Assembly: GCA_903932545.1 (NCBI GenBank)
Contig: CAIZGT010000624.1
Coordinates: forward strand, 1 to 5,020
Direction: 5' to 3'
DNA length: 5,020 nucleotides
Origin: an uncultured Rhodospirillales bacterium
GTDB lineage: Bacteria; Pseudomonadota; Alphaproteobacteria; Acetobacterales; Acetobacteraceae
In this document: positions 1 to 5,020 of the stretch, piece after piece
Layout of the letters: the number at the start of each line of letters is the position of its first letter
Numbering within the stretch: the first letter of the stretch is position 1
Notes under the pieces: model-generated
Seen by the model: only the letters and a program-made list of their open reading frames with translations
What the model was told of the DNA's origin: nothing
Database searches by the model: none
Program-made: the position numbers and the translations under genes

Positions 1-2
1 CG

Positions 3-290
3 CGGATCATCCACGGCCCCGAGGCGGCTCAGATGGGCATTGTGAATTCAATATTTCCGCAGGAAAGCTTCGCGGCTGAGGCCGAAGCCTATCTTGCCCG
101 CATCGCCATAAATGCTCCCTTGACGCTCAAGGCGATCAAGCGCGCACTGCAGGAAATCATACGTCCTGAGACGGAACGCGATGTTGGCGCGGTTGATGCA
201 TTGGTCGCGGCATGCTTCGCAAGTGCCGATTACCGAGAGGGGCAATCCGCGTTCAAAGAGAAACGCGATCCCTTGTTCACCGGACGCTGA
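3..290 (+). CDS. Enoyl-CoA hydratase/isomerase (crotonase family), C-terminal part
   Basis: This is the last 95 residues of a crotonase-superfamily protein, open at the left edge; the first in-frame codon is at base 3 and the stop is TGA at 288-290. The family hydrates or isomerises enoyl-CoA thioesters in the cytoplasm during fatty-acid, aromatic or related acyl-CoA breakdown. The visible part has the typical C-terminal pattern: an A-x-x-M-G-I-V-N segment, the A-P-L-T-L-K-A-I-K-R-A-L helix, then a D-A-L-V-A-A-C-F-A-S-x-D-Y-R-E-G stretch and the ending K-R-x-P-x-F-T-G-R, common in enoyl-CoA hydratases. The catalytic glutamates and oxyanion-hole residues lie upstream of the window, so hydratase cannot be separated from isomerase or dehalogenase relatives. 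The in-frame ATG at 33 is internal to the conserved fold, not a start. It lies 36 bases before the substrate-binding protein gene and is probably in the same operon. Confidence 0.85.
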   Translation, partial: RIIHGPEAAQMGIVNSIFPQESFAAEAEAYLARIAINAPLTLKAIKRALQEIIRPETERDVGAVDALVAACFASADYREGQSAFKEKRDPLFTGR

Positions 291-312
291 AGAAGAAGAC
301 TTTAACAAGTTA

Positions 313-317
313 GAGGG
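313..317 (+). promoter_or_regulatory. Ribosome binding site of the substrate-binding protein gene
   Basis: GAGGG lies 9 bases before the ATG at 327 and supports that start. It sits in the 36-base gap after the enoyl-CoA hydratase gene, so this gene can be translated independently even if it is co-transcribed. Confidence 0.65.
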
Positions 318-326
318 AACGAACAG

Positions 327-1298
327 ATGCAACGTCGCGCATTTTCGGGCGGTCTCGCCGCTTTGGGCCTCGCCGCCAGCCTGCCCACTTCCAGCCGGGC
401 GGACACGGCGCCGGTCACGCTCACCGTCGGCTATCAGAAAGTTGGCCATCTTGCACCCGTCGTGCTGATTGCCGACGATTTGAAGAAGCAGGGTATCGAG
501 CTGAAGCTCGTAGAATTCGCCCGCTATGCCGACGCTCGCACTGCTCTACTGGCGGGCTCGTTGGATGTCTCGTCGGTCGGCCCGGCAGATCTGGCCATTG
601 CACTCGCCAATGGTTCGACAAACATGGTCGGCATCATGGGCGTTGGCGGCTCGCCGAAATACGTGATCGGCCGTAACGGCACGAAGTTTGAGACCTGGGA
701 CGATATTAAGGGCAAGAAGCTCGCCATCGCACCCGGTTCGGCCGTCTGGTTCCAATTCGCCGCCACGCTGATCGAAAAAGGCATTACGTATAACTCCTTC
801 ACCGCTGTGAACGTGCAGGGCGGCGGGGCGAATTTCGACATGGCGCTGGAGAAGGGCGACGTGGATGGCATTGTTACCTGGGAGCCGTTTGAATCGGTTC
901 CGGTGATGAAGGGCTATGGTTATTTCGCAAAGGGGCTGGATTACTCGGTCTCCAAATCGGTGGGCGCGGAACTCGGCATGATTGTGGCGAGCAAGGCGGC
1001 GGCGAGCGAGAAGCGCCCGGCGGTGCAGGCTTTCGTGAATGCCTATGTGGCGAAGATGAAAGAACTCGCAGCATCGATGCCAGCCTTTGGCGCGGCGATT
1101 GCGCAGATGACCGGGCTTGATCCGGCGGTGTCGCTGAAAGTGGCTGAGGTGATCCAACTTGGCCCGGTGATCACGCCAGACCAGATCAAGCGTCAGGCCA
1201 AGGCGTTCAACGAGTTGGGCGTGATCCCGAAGGATGTGTCGGGTGAGATTGATCAGTATTGGGATGGCGGGTTCTTGAACACCGCGATGCGGAGCTGA
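327..1298 (+). CDS. ABC transporter substrate-binding protein, NMT1/SsuA-TauA-like
   Basis: Extracytoplasmic solute receptor of 323 aa that would deliver a small organic or anionic ligand to the permease and ATPase encoded just downstream. Residues 1-25 form a signal peptide: R3-R4-A-F6, a hydrophobic stretch of Gly/Ala/Leu, and a probable cut after S-R-A25. The RRxF pattern suggests Tat export, although Sec cannot be excluded. The mature part has the two-lobe layout of the nitrate/sulfonate/taurine binding family: V-G-Y-Q-K near 34-38, L-L-A-G-S-L-D-V at 74-81, G-P-A-D at 85-88, the W-D-D-I-K-G-K-K-L-A segment at 124-133 followed by A-P-G-S, and D-G-I-V-T-W-E-P-F at 180-188. Length is normal for the family. 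The start at 327 is supported by a GAGGG sequence. The stop TGA overlaps the permease ATG by one base. The ligand is unknown; sulfonates, taurine, pyrimidine precursors and aromatic acids are all transported by relatives. Confidence 0.9.
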   Translation: MQRRAFSGGLAALGLAASLPTSSRADTAPVTLTVGYQKVGHLAPVVLIADDLKKQGIELKLVEFARYADARTALLAGSLDVSSVGPADLAIALANGSTNMVGIMGVGGSPKYVIGRNGTKFETWDDIKGKKLAIAPGSAVWFQFAATLIEKGITYNSFTAVNVQGGGANFDMALEKGDVDGIVTWEPFESVPVMKGYGYFAKGLDYSVSKSVGAELGMIVASKAAASEKRPAVQAFVNAYVAKMKELAASMPAFGAAIAQMTGLDPAVSLKVAEVIQLGPVITPDQIKRQAKAFNELGVIPKDVSGEIDQYWDGGFLNTAMRS

Positions 1299-2107
1299 TG
1301 CTTAACGCGCGTTGGGCCAAATCCGGCCTTGCTATGCTGCTGCCAATCGTGCTGATCGTGCTCTGGCAACTCGCCGGGCACGATGGCGCGCTGGCAGGGG
1401 GCGCGTTGCCGACGCCGGATCGGGTGTGGAAAGCTTGGCTGATTTGGGGCTTTGGCACGCCGGGGCCGATGAGCTTATCACCCTATATCGGCAATTGGAT
1501 TGATGCTGTCGCATTCTCCAGCTTTCGGGTTGCCAAAGGTTTTGCGATGGCGATTGTGGTGGGAATTCCGCTCGGCATCGTGCTCGGCTGGTCCAAGCTC
1601 GCAGCCGCTTTGGTGGACCCGACGATTCAATGGCTGCGACCGATTCCGATCACCGCGTGGCTGCCGATCTCGATTGCGATCTATGGTATCAGCGATTTTG
1701 GCGCAATTTTCTTGATCGCCATCGGTGCGTTTTATCCAATTGTGGTCAACACCACACAAGGCGCGCGTGACGTGGATAAAACCTGGATCCGTGCGGCATT
1801 GATGATGGGGGCATCCAAGATCGATATCCTCCGCCGCGTGGTGCTGCCCGCCGCCCTCCCCGCCGTGTTCACCGGCCTGCGCATCGGCCTCGGCATCGCT
1901 TGGACCGCGGTGATTGTGGCCGAGATTGTCGCGGTGAAATCCGGCCTCGGCTATGTGTTATGGGATGCGTATTACGTGGGACGTATGGATATTGTGATTG
2001 CCGACATGGTCTCGATTGGCCTGTTCGGCTTTATGTCAGACTGGGCAATTGTGCAGCTGGAATTCGCCCTGCTGCGCTGGCGTCGCCTGCAATCGTTCAA
2101 CGCCTGA
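1298..2107 (+). CDS. ABC transporter permease, SsuC/TauC-like (BPD type)
   Basis: Inner-membrane channel subunit of 269 aa for the importer. Hydrophobic segments are visible near residues 11-27, 82-98, 118-131, 134-150, 190-208 and 230-247, fitting the usual six-helix plan. The binding-protein-dependent permease loop that docks on the ATPase is at 166-188 (A-A-L-M-M-G-A-S, then I-L-R-R-V-V-L-P-A-A-L-P); the usual first Glu of this EAA motif is Arg165. The D-P-x-x-x-W-L-R-P-I-P stretch at 107-117 is typical of SsuC/TauC relatives. I start it at 1298, where ATG shares one base with the stop of the binding protein gene (TGATG). An upstream in-frame ATG at 1259 would add 13 hydrophilic residues inside the previous gene and is less likely. 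GGAG at 1291-1294 is only 3 bases from the start, so translational coupling is probably important. Confidence 0.9.
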   Translation: MLNARWAKSGLAMLLPIVLIVLWQLAGHDGALAGGALPTPDRVWKAWLIWGFGTPGPMSLSPYIGNWIDAVAFSSFRVAKGFAMAIVVGIPLGIVLGWSKLAAALVDPTIQWLRPIPITAWLPISIAIYGISDFGAIFLIAIGAFYPIVVNTTQGARDVDKTWIRAALMMGASKIDILRRVVLPAALPAVFTGLRIGLGIAWTAVIVAEIVAVKSGLGYVLWDAYYVGRMDIVIADMVSIGLFGFMSDWAIVQLEFALLRWRRLQSFNA

Positions 2108-2853
2108 TGAGCACCATCAACTTCACCCAGGTTGCCAAAACCTATGGCGATGTGCGCGCGTTGGACCGCGTGGATTTAACCGTGCGCGAGGGCGAGTTCG
2201 TAGCACTGCTCGGCCCGTCCGGCTGTGGGAAATCGACACTCCTGAACCTCGTGGCGGGCTTTGAGAAACTCAGTGAAGGCACAATGAGTTTTGACGGCCG
2301 ACCCGTCACCAAGCCCGGCCCGGATCGCGGTGTGGTGTTTCAGGAAGCGGCGTTGCTGCCCTGGCTCAGCGTGTGGGAGAATGTGGTGTTTGGCCCCAAG
2401 GTACAGCGTATTTCGCGCGCCGAGTATGAGCCGCGCGCGACGGAGATTCTGCGCATTGTGGGGTTGGAGAATTTCCATGCTGCCCTGCCGGTGCAACTTT
2501 CCGGCGGTATGCGGCAACGCGTTGGCATTGCACGCGCGTTTGTGATGCAACCCCGCGCGCTGCTGATGGACGAGCCGTTCGGCGCACTGGACGCACAAAC
2601 CCGGCTGTCAATGCAGGCGTTGCTGCTCGATGTCTGGCAGAGCCTGAAAACCACCGTGCTGTTCGTGACGCATGATATCGACGAGGCGATTTTGCTGGCA
2701 GACCGCGTGTGCGTGATGACCGCGCGCCCTGGTAGGATCACCCGCGATATCCCGATCACCCTCCCCCGCCCGCGCACGCTGGACGCGCTGACCTCTGCTG
2801 AGTTCACCCGCTTCAAGGCCGAGATCATGGCCGAGATGCGGGGGGTTCATTAG
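2107..2853 (+). CDS. ABC transporter ATPase, SsuB/TauB-like
   Basis: Cytoplasmic ATP-hydrolysing subunit of 248 aa that powers the importer. All ABC motifs are intact: A-loop Tyr13, Walker A G-P-S-G-C-G-K-S-T at 36-44, Q-loop Gln79 (V-V-F-Q-E), signature L-S-G-G-M-R-Q-R at 131-138, Walker B A-L-L-M-D-E-P at 151-157, D-loop G-A-L-D at 159-162, and H-loop His189 (V-T-H-D). The L-L-P-W-L-S-V-W-E-N stretch after the Q-loop is characteristic of the nitrate/sulfonate/taurine branch. The start at 2107 gives a protein that begins just before the first beta strand and overlaps the permease stop by one base (TGATG). The frame is open upstream to 1900, but that would add 69 residues that merely overlap the permease gene. 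No clear ribosome binding site precedes 2107, so translation is probably coupled to the permease. Confidence 0.93.
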   Translation: MSTINFTQVAKTYGDVRALDRVDLTVREGEFVALLGPSGCGKSTLLNLVAGFEKLSEGTMSFDGRPVTKPGPDRGVVFQEAALLPWLSVWENVVFGPKVQRISRAEYEPRATEILRIVGLENFHAALPVQLSGGMRQRVGIARAFVMQPRALLMDEPFGALDAQTRLSMQALLLDVWQSLKTTVLFVTHDIDEAILLADRVCVMTARPGRITRDIPITLPRPRTLDALTSAEFTRFKAEIMAEMRGVH

Positions 2854-2855
2854 GA
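2852..2855 (+). promoter_or_regulatory. Ribosome binding site overlapping the ATPase stop codon
   Basis: AGGA begins inside the TAG stop of the ATPase gene (TAGGA at 2851-2855) and lies 8 bases before the ATG at 2864. It supports that start and links termination of the importer genes to initiation of the hydrolase gene. Confidence 0.5.
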
Positions 2856-2863
2856 CTGAACGC

Positions 2864-3736
2864 ATGGCAAACCCGCGCATTCCCTATCGCCTCTCCTCCT
2901 CAAACCCGCATCTTCCGCCGCTGCACGGCAAATCTATTCTCGTGCATCTGGTGGTGAACGTGGAGCATTGGCAGTTCGACCAGCCGATGCCGCGCACCAT
3001 CGTCACCCCGCCGCATGGGCGGGAGACGGTGCCGGATGTGCCGAATTTCTCCTGGGCGGATTACGGCATGCGCGCCGGGATGCCGCGCATTTTGGAATTG
3101 CTCGATGGATTGCCCGCCTCCACCAGCTTCAACGCCGGTGTGATCGACGCCTATCCGCAAGCAGCTGAAGCGATGCTGAAAGCGGGCTGGGAGTTCATCG
3201 GCCACGGCATGCACCAGAAGGCAAGCAATCATGTGGAAGGCGGCGAATCGGCGTTGATTGCTGCGTGTGTGGCGAAGATCAGCGCCTTTACCGGACAAGC
3301 TGTGCGTGGCTGGCTCTCGCCCGGATTGCGTGAGACGGTCGAGACGCCGGAGTTGCTGGTGCAGAATGGCATCGATTATGTGTGTGACTGGGTGATTGAC
3401 GATCAGCCGGGCTATCTGTCCACCAAGAACGGCCCGCTGGTGGCGATGCCGTATAACCTCGAAGTTAACGACTCGATCATCTACGCGATAGAGCGCCACG
3501 CCACTGGCGAGATGCTCAAGCGACTCGAACACACGCTGCGCTGCTTTGAGCACGAGGCTGAGACACAGCCGCGCGTGCTCGCCATCGGCCTGCACCCGCA
3601 TCTGATCGCGGTGCCGCATCGCATCCACGAATTGCGCCAAATGCTCGATCTGCTGCGGGCGAGCGACAAGACGATCTTTACCACTGGCTCGGCAATCTGT
3701 GACTGGTTCACGCGAGCCCACCCAACGGAGGCCTAG
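2864..3736 (+). CDS. PuuE-like polysaccharide deacetylase superfamily hydrolase
   Basis: Probably a cytoplasmic carbon-nitrogen hydrolase of 290 aa with the NodB/polysaccharide deacetylase fold; no signal peptide or membrane segment is seen. It resembles the PuuE allantoinase and cyclic imide hydrolase branch rather than secreted chitin or peptidoglycan deacetylases. Landmarks: V-N-V-E-H-W at 31-36 (first motif position), W-A-D-Y-G-M-R-A-G at 64-72, F-N-A-G-V-I-D at 89-95, G-H-G-M-H-Q at 113-118, R-G-W-L-S-P-G-L-R-E-T at 148-158, D-Y-V-C-D-W-V-I-D-D-Q-P at 171-182, P-Y-N-L-E-V-N-D at 196-203, and G-L-H-P-H-L at 242-247 followed by P-H-R-I at 251-254. The canonical Asp-Asp of motif 1 and the HxxxH of motif 2 are not conserved (Asn32/Glu34; His114/His117). 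It starts 10 bases after the importer ATPase and is followed after 1 base by the SDR gene, so it most likely acts on the imported solute. Fold assignment is firm; reaction and substrate are inference. Confidence 0.82.
   Translation: MANPRIPYRLSSSNPHLPPLHGKSILVHLVVNVEHWQFDQPMPRTIVTPPHGRETVPDVPNFSWADYGMRAGMPRILELLDGLPASTSFNAGVIDAYPQAAEAMLKAGWEFIGHGMHQKASNHVEGGESALIAACVAKISAFTGQAVRGWLSPGLRETVETPELLVQNGIDYVCDWVIDDQPGYLSTKNGPLVAMPYNLEVNDSIIYAIERHATGEMLKRLEHTLRCFEHEAETQPRVLAIGLHPHLIAVPHRIHELRQMLDLLRASDKTIFTTGSAICDWFTRAHPTEA
3727..3731 (+). promoter_or_regulatory. Ribosome binding site of the SDR-like gene
   Basis: GGAGG, the best Shine-Dalgarno match in the window, lies within the last codons of the hydrolase gene, 6 bases before the ATG at 3738. 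It decides in favour of that start over the in-frame ATG at 3699. Confidence 0.75.
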
Positions 3737-3737
3737 A

Positions 3738-4505
3738 ATGGACCTACATCTTGCAGGCAAGCGCGTTCTCGTCACCGGCGGCTCCAAGGGGATCGGCCTG
3801 GCGACGGCGAAAATGTTCCTGGCGGAAGGCTGTGACGTGATTTTAGTGTCGCGGGACGGCGAGAAACTGGCTGAAGCCGCGCGTGGCTTGCAGGGGCCTG
3901 GCAGTGTTGCGACCCATGCCGCCGATCTTTCCGATGGCTACGCACGCGAGGCGCTGGCCGCAGAGTTTCCCGATGTCGATATTCTGGTGAACAACGCAGG
4001 GGCAATCCCAGGCGGTGGACTGCTTGATTTAACCATGGCGCGTTGGGAGGCGGCGTGGGCGTTGAAGGTAATGGGCTATATTCACCTGACCCAGCTTTTC
4101 CTTGCTGCGATGAAGGGGCGCGGTGCTGGCACCATCGTCAACATTATCGGCAATGCCGGCCGTACGCCGCGCTATGACTATATTTGCGGCGGCACCGGCA
4201 ATGCGGCGCTGATGGCGTTCACCTCGGCGGTGGGAGCGAAGGCTGGGGATTGGGGGGTGCGCTGCTTTGGCATCAATCCAGCCCAGACGCGCACGGACCG
4301 CATTATCTCACTCGCCAAAACCCGCGCGAAAGATAAATTTGGGGATGAGGGGCGTTGGGAGGAAATGCTGATCAACTTGCCGCTCGGGCGTTTGATCGAC
4401 CCCGAAGAAATCGGCCGCACAGCCGCATTTTTGGCGTCCCCAGCGTGCGGCTATGTCAACGGAACGGTGCTGGACGTGGATGGCGGGGCGGCGTTTCGGT
4501 CGTAA
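3738..4505 (+). CDS. Short-chain dehydrogenase/reductase family protein with atypical active site
   Basis: Cytoplasmic Rossmann-fold protein of 255 aa. The cofactor-binding half is classical: T-G-G-S-K-G-I-G at 13-20, an acidic D63-L after beta strand 3, and N-N-A-G at 85-88. Lys17 in the glycine motif and Arg39 after beta strand 2 favour NADP(H) over NAD(H). The C-terminus is also typical, with I-N-P at 179-181, a T-D-R stretch at 186-188 and G-Y-V-N-G-T-V-L-D-V-D-G-G at 238-250. By my manual alignment, however, the catalytic Asn-Ser-Tyr-Lys positions are occupied by Lys110, Gly138, Gly151 and Asn155; the YxxxK segment reads Y-I-C-G-G-T-G-N-A-A-L at 148-158. I recall related SDR-like proteins with a G-N-A-A-L segment here, so this may be a subfamily trait rather than damage. 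The start at 3738 follows a GGAGG site; the earlier ATG at 3699 would add 13 residues inside the hydrolase gene. It ends just before a hairpin. Confidence 0.88.
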   Translation: MDLHLAGKRVLVTGGSKGIGLATAKMFLAEGCDVILVSRDGEKLAEAARGLQGPGSVATHAADLSDGYAREALAAEFPDVDILVNNAGAIPGGGLLDLTMARWEAAWALKVMGYIHLTQLFLAAMKGRGAGTIVNIIGNAGRTPRYDYICGGTGNAALMAFTSAVGAKAGDWGVRCFGINPAQTRTDRIISLAKTRAKDKFGDEGRWEEMLINLPLGRLIDPEEIGRTAAFLASPACGYVNGTVLDVDGGAAFRS

Positions 4506-4511
4506 CCCGTG

Positions 4512-4538
4512 GGGCGGAAGTGCGCAGCACCTCCGCCC
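4512..4538. terminator. Hairpin between convergent genes, likely bidirectional terminator
   Basis: An inverted repeat pairs 4512-4523 (GGGCGGAAGTGC) with 4527-4538 (GCACCTCCGCCC) around a 3-base loop. Eleven of 12 positions pair, with one A/C mismatch at 4519/4531. It starts 7 bases after the SDR stop and ends 7 bases before the stop of the marR-like gene, the expected place for a shared terminator. There is no clear T-run on either side (CGATAATCTT on the + strand), so termination may be inefficient or factor-assisted. Confidence 0.6.
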
Positions 4539-4545
4539 GATAATC

Positions 4546-4983
4546 TTACTGCACGCTGTCGCCAGCCTTGCCCGCCATTTCTGCCAGGGTCTGCACGAAG
4601 CGGGCGCCTTCACGGGTGCGACGGATCAGCACGCGACGGCGATCTTGCTTGTCCTCGGCGCGGCTGACGAGTTCGGCGTCCACCAGACGATCAAGAATGC
4701 GTGTCACACCAGGACGAGACACGTTGAGCATGTTGGCGAGGCTCGTAACGGTTTGCGTTTCGTCCTTCAGATACACGCTCAGTAGCGCGGTCAACTGGCG
4801 AGCGGTCAAATCGCGGCCATCTTTGCGCACCATTTCAAGCATGGTGTTGCGGATCACTGAAATATTATGCCGCGATTCGACGTCGACAACGACTGCTTTA
4901 CGGGCATGCGAATTCATCGTTCCCACCGTTCCGACTGCATTACGCGCATGTGACAAGCTATTCATCATATGATTCTCTGACAT
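4546..4983 (-). CDS. MarR-family winged helix-turn-helix transcriptional regulator
   Basis: Predicted dimeric DNA-binding regulator of 145 aa. The winged helix spans about 60-122: L-T-A-R-Q-L-T-A-L-L at 59-68, helix-turn-helix from V79 to V101 with recognition helix S-R-P-G-V-T-R-I-L-D-R-L at 89-100, and wing D-K-Q-D-R-R-R-V-L at 111-119. The D-x-R-R-R-V pattern is the MarR hallmark. Many MarR proteins are repressors released by small phenolic or acyl-CoA-like ligands; no ligand can be read here. The region before residue 35 is an unusual low-conservation extension with a duplicated S-H-A-R-(N/K)-A-V unit (residues 11-17 and 25-31). The start at 4983 is supported by AGAGG 9 bases upstream; Met6, Met7 and Met23 are alternatives, and Met23 would remove the repeat. 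The gene converges on the importer/SDR operon, so its promoter lies at or beyond the right edge, and its target may be outside the window. Confidence 0.88.
   Translation of the reverse strand: MSENHMMNSLSHARNAVGTVGTMNSHARKAVVVDVESRHNISVIRNTMLEMVRKDGRDLTARQLTALLSVYLKDETQTVTSLANMLNVSRPGVTRILDRLVDAELVSRAEDKQDRRRVLIRRTREGARFVQTLAEMAGKAGDSVQ
4891..4953. repeat. Imperfect 21-base direct repeat in the 5' part of the marR-like gene
   Basis: Bases 4891-4911 and 4933-4953 match at 18 of 21 positions with a 42-base (14-codon) offset, so the reading frame is kept. The repeat encodes the two S-H-A-R-(N/K)-A-V units in the N-terminal extension of the regulator. It looks like an old in-frame duplication rather than a mobile element or an array. 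Confidence 0.6.
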
Positions 4984-4992
4984 TTTCTTTTG

Positions 4993-4997
4993 CCTCT
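4993..4997 (-). promoter_or_regulatory. Ribosome binding site of the marR-like gene
   Basis: Read on the - strand, AGAGG lies 9 bases before the ATG at 4983-4981, in a purine-rich leader. It favours the longest start and therefore translation of the repeated N-terminal extension. No convincing -10 box fits between it and the right edge. Confidence 0.5.
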
Positions 4998-5020
4998 TGC
5001 TTCTGTTTTCAACATCACTC

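Noticed and set aside
303..312. TAAC-AA-GTTA inverted repeat just before the substrate-binding protein gene, as a possible regulator site
   Set aside because: The arms are only four bases long and overlap the leader of the ribosome binding site; too short to separate from chance without a known operator sequence.
546..1157. Open frame of 203 codons on the - strand opposite the substrate-binding protein gene
   Set aside because: Composition is Arg/His-rich without recognisable motifs, and the + strand protein is clearly real.
1259..1297. Upstream ATG for the permease
   Set aside because: It would add 13 residues (with Arg, Glu, His, Asp) before the first membrane segment and a deeper overlap with the binding protein gene; the TGATG junction start fits better.
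2340..2828. Open frame of 162 codons on the - strand opposite the ATPase gene
   Set aside because: It lies entirely within the ATPase gene, whose Walker and signature motifs prove the + strand frame; the antisense product is Ser/Arg-rich and unrecognisable.
3699..3737. Upstream ATG for the SDR-like gene
   Set aside because: The GGAGG site at 3727-3731 is correctly spaced for 3738 only, and classical SDR proteins begin a few residues before the glycine motif strand.
2900..3787. Long open frame (295 codons) on the - strand opposite the hydrolase gene
   Set aside because: It is rich in Arg and His, resembles no family I know, runs across the hydrolase/SDR boundary and mirrors a well-supported gene on the + strand; it is a high-GC antisense shadow.
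4568..4972. Open frame of 134 codons on the + strand opposite the marR-like gene
   Set aside because: Ser/Arg/Thr-rich composition without motifs; the - strand frame has a clear MarR domain.
4984..5012. TTGAAA on the - strand (5012-5007) as a -35 box for the marR-like gene
   Set aside because: No acceptable -10 box lies 16-18 bases downstream, and the position would overlap the ribosome binding site; the promoter is probably beyond the right edge.

Overview
The window looks like part of a GC-rich alphaproteobacterial chromosome. Acetobacteraceae or related Rhodospirillales are my best guess, from overall protein flavour and codon use only; there is no rRNA or marker gene to confirm it. It is densely coding: six genes on the + strand run head to tail, and one regulator on the - strand converges on them. 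No tRNA, rRNA, CRISPR array, insertion sequence or non-coding stretch above 300 bases was seen.

Layout. Bases 3-290 hold the C-terminal end of an enoyl-CoA hydratase/isomerase that begins outside the window. After 36 bases comes a complete ABC importer of the nitrate/sulfonate/taurine (NMT1/SsuABC-like) type: substrate-binding protein (327-1298), permease (1298-2107) and ATPase (2107-2853). Both internal junctions are one-base TGATG stop/start overlaps. Ten bases later is a 290-aa PuuE-like member of the polysaccharide deacetylase superfamily (2864-3736). One base after it is a 255-aa short-chain dehydrogenase-like protein (3738-4505). A strong hairpin (4512-4538) fills the 40-base gap to the 3' end of a MarR-family regulator on the - strand (4546-4983).

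How the genes may work together. The tight spacing says the + strand genes are one transcription unit whose promoter lies upstream of the window. A plausible reading is a small uptake-and-catabolism operon: the importer brings in a small organic solute, the PuuE-like hydrolase opens or deacylates an amide or cyclic imide/ureide, and the SDR-like and crotonase-fold proteins act on the products, perhaps as CoA thioesters. The substrate cannot be read from the sequence. The most unusual points are the SDR-like protein, which appears to lack all four canonical catalytic residues, and the hydrolase, whose metal-binding motifs depart from the NodB pattern. The MarR protein could regulate this operon, but it faces the other way at the far end and could equally control genes beyond base 5020.
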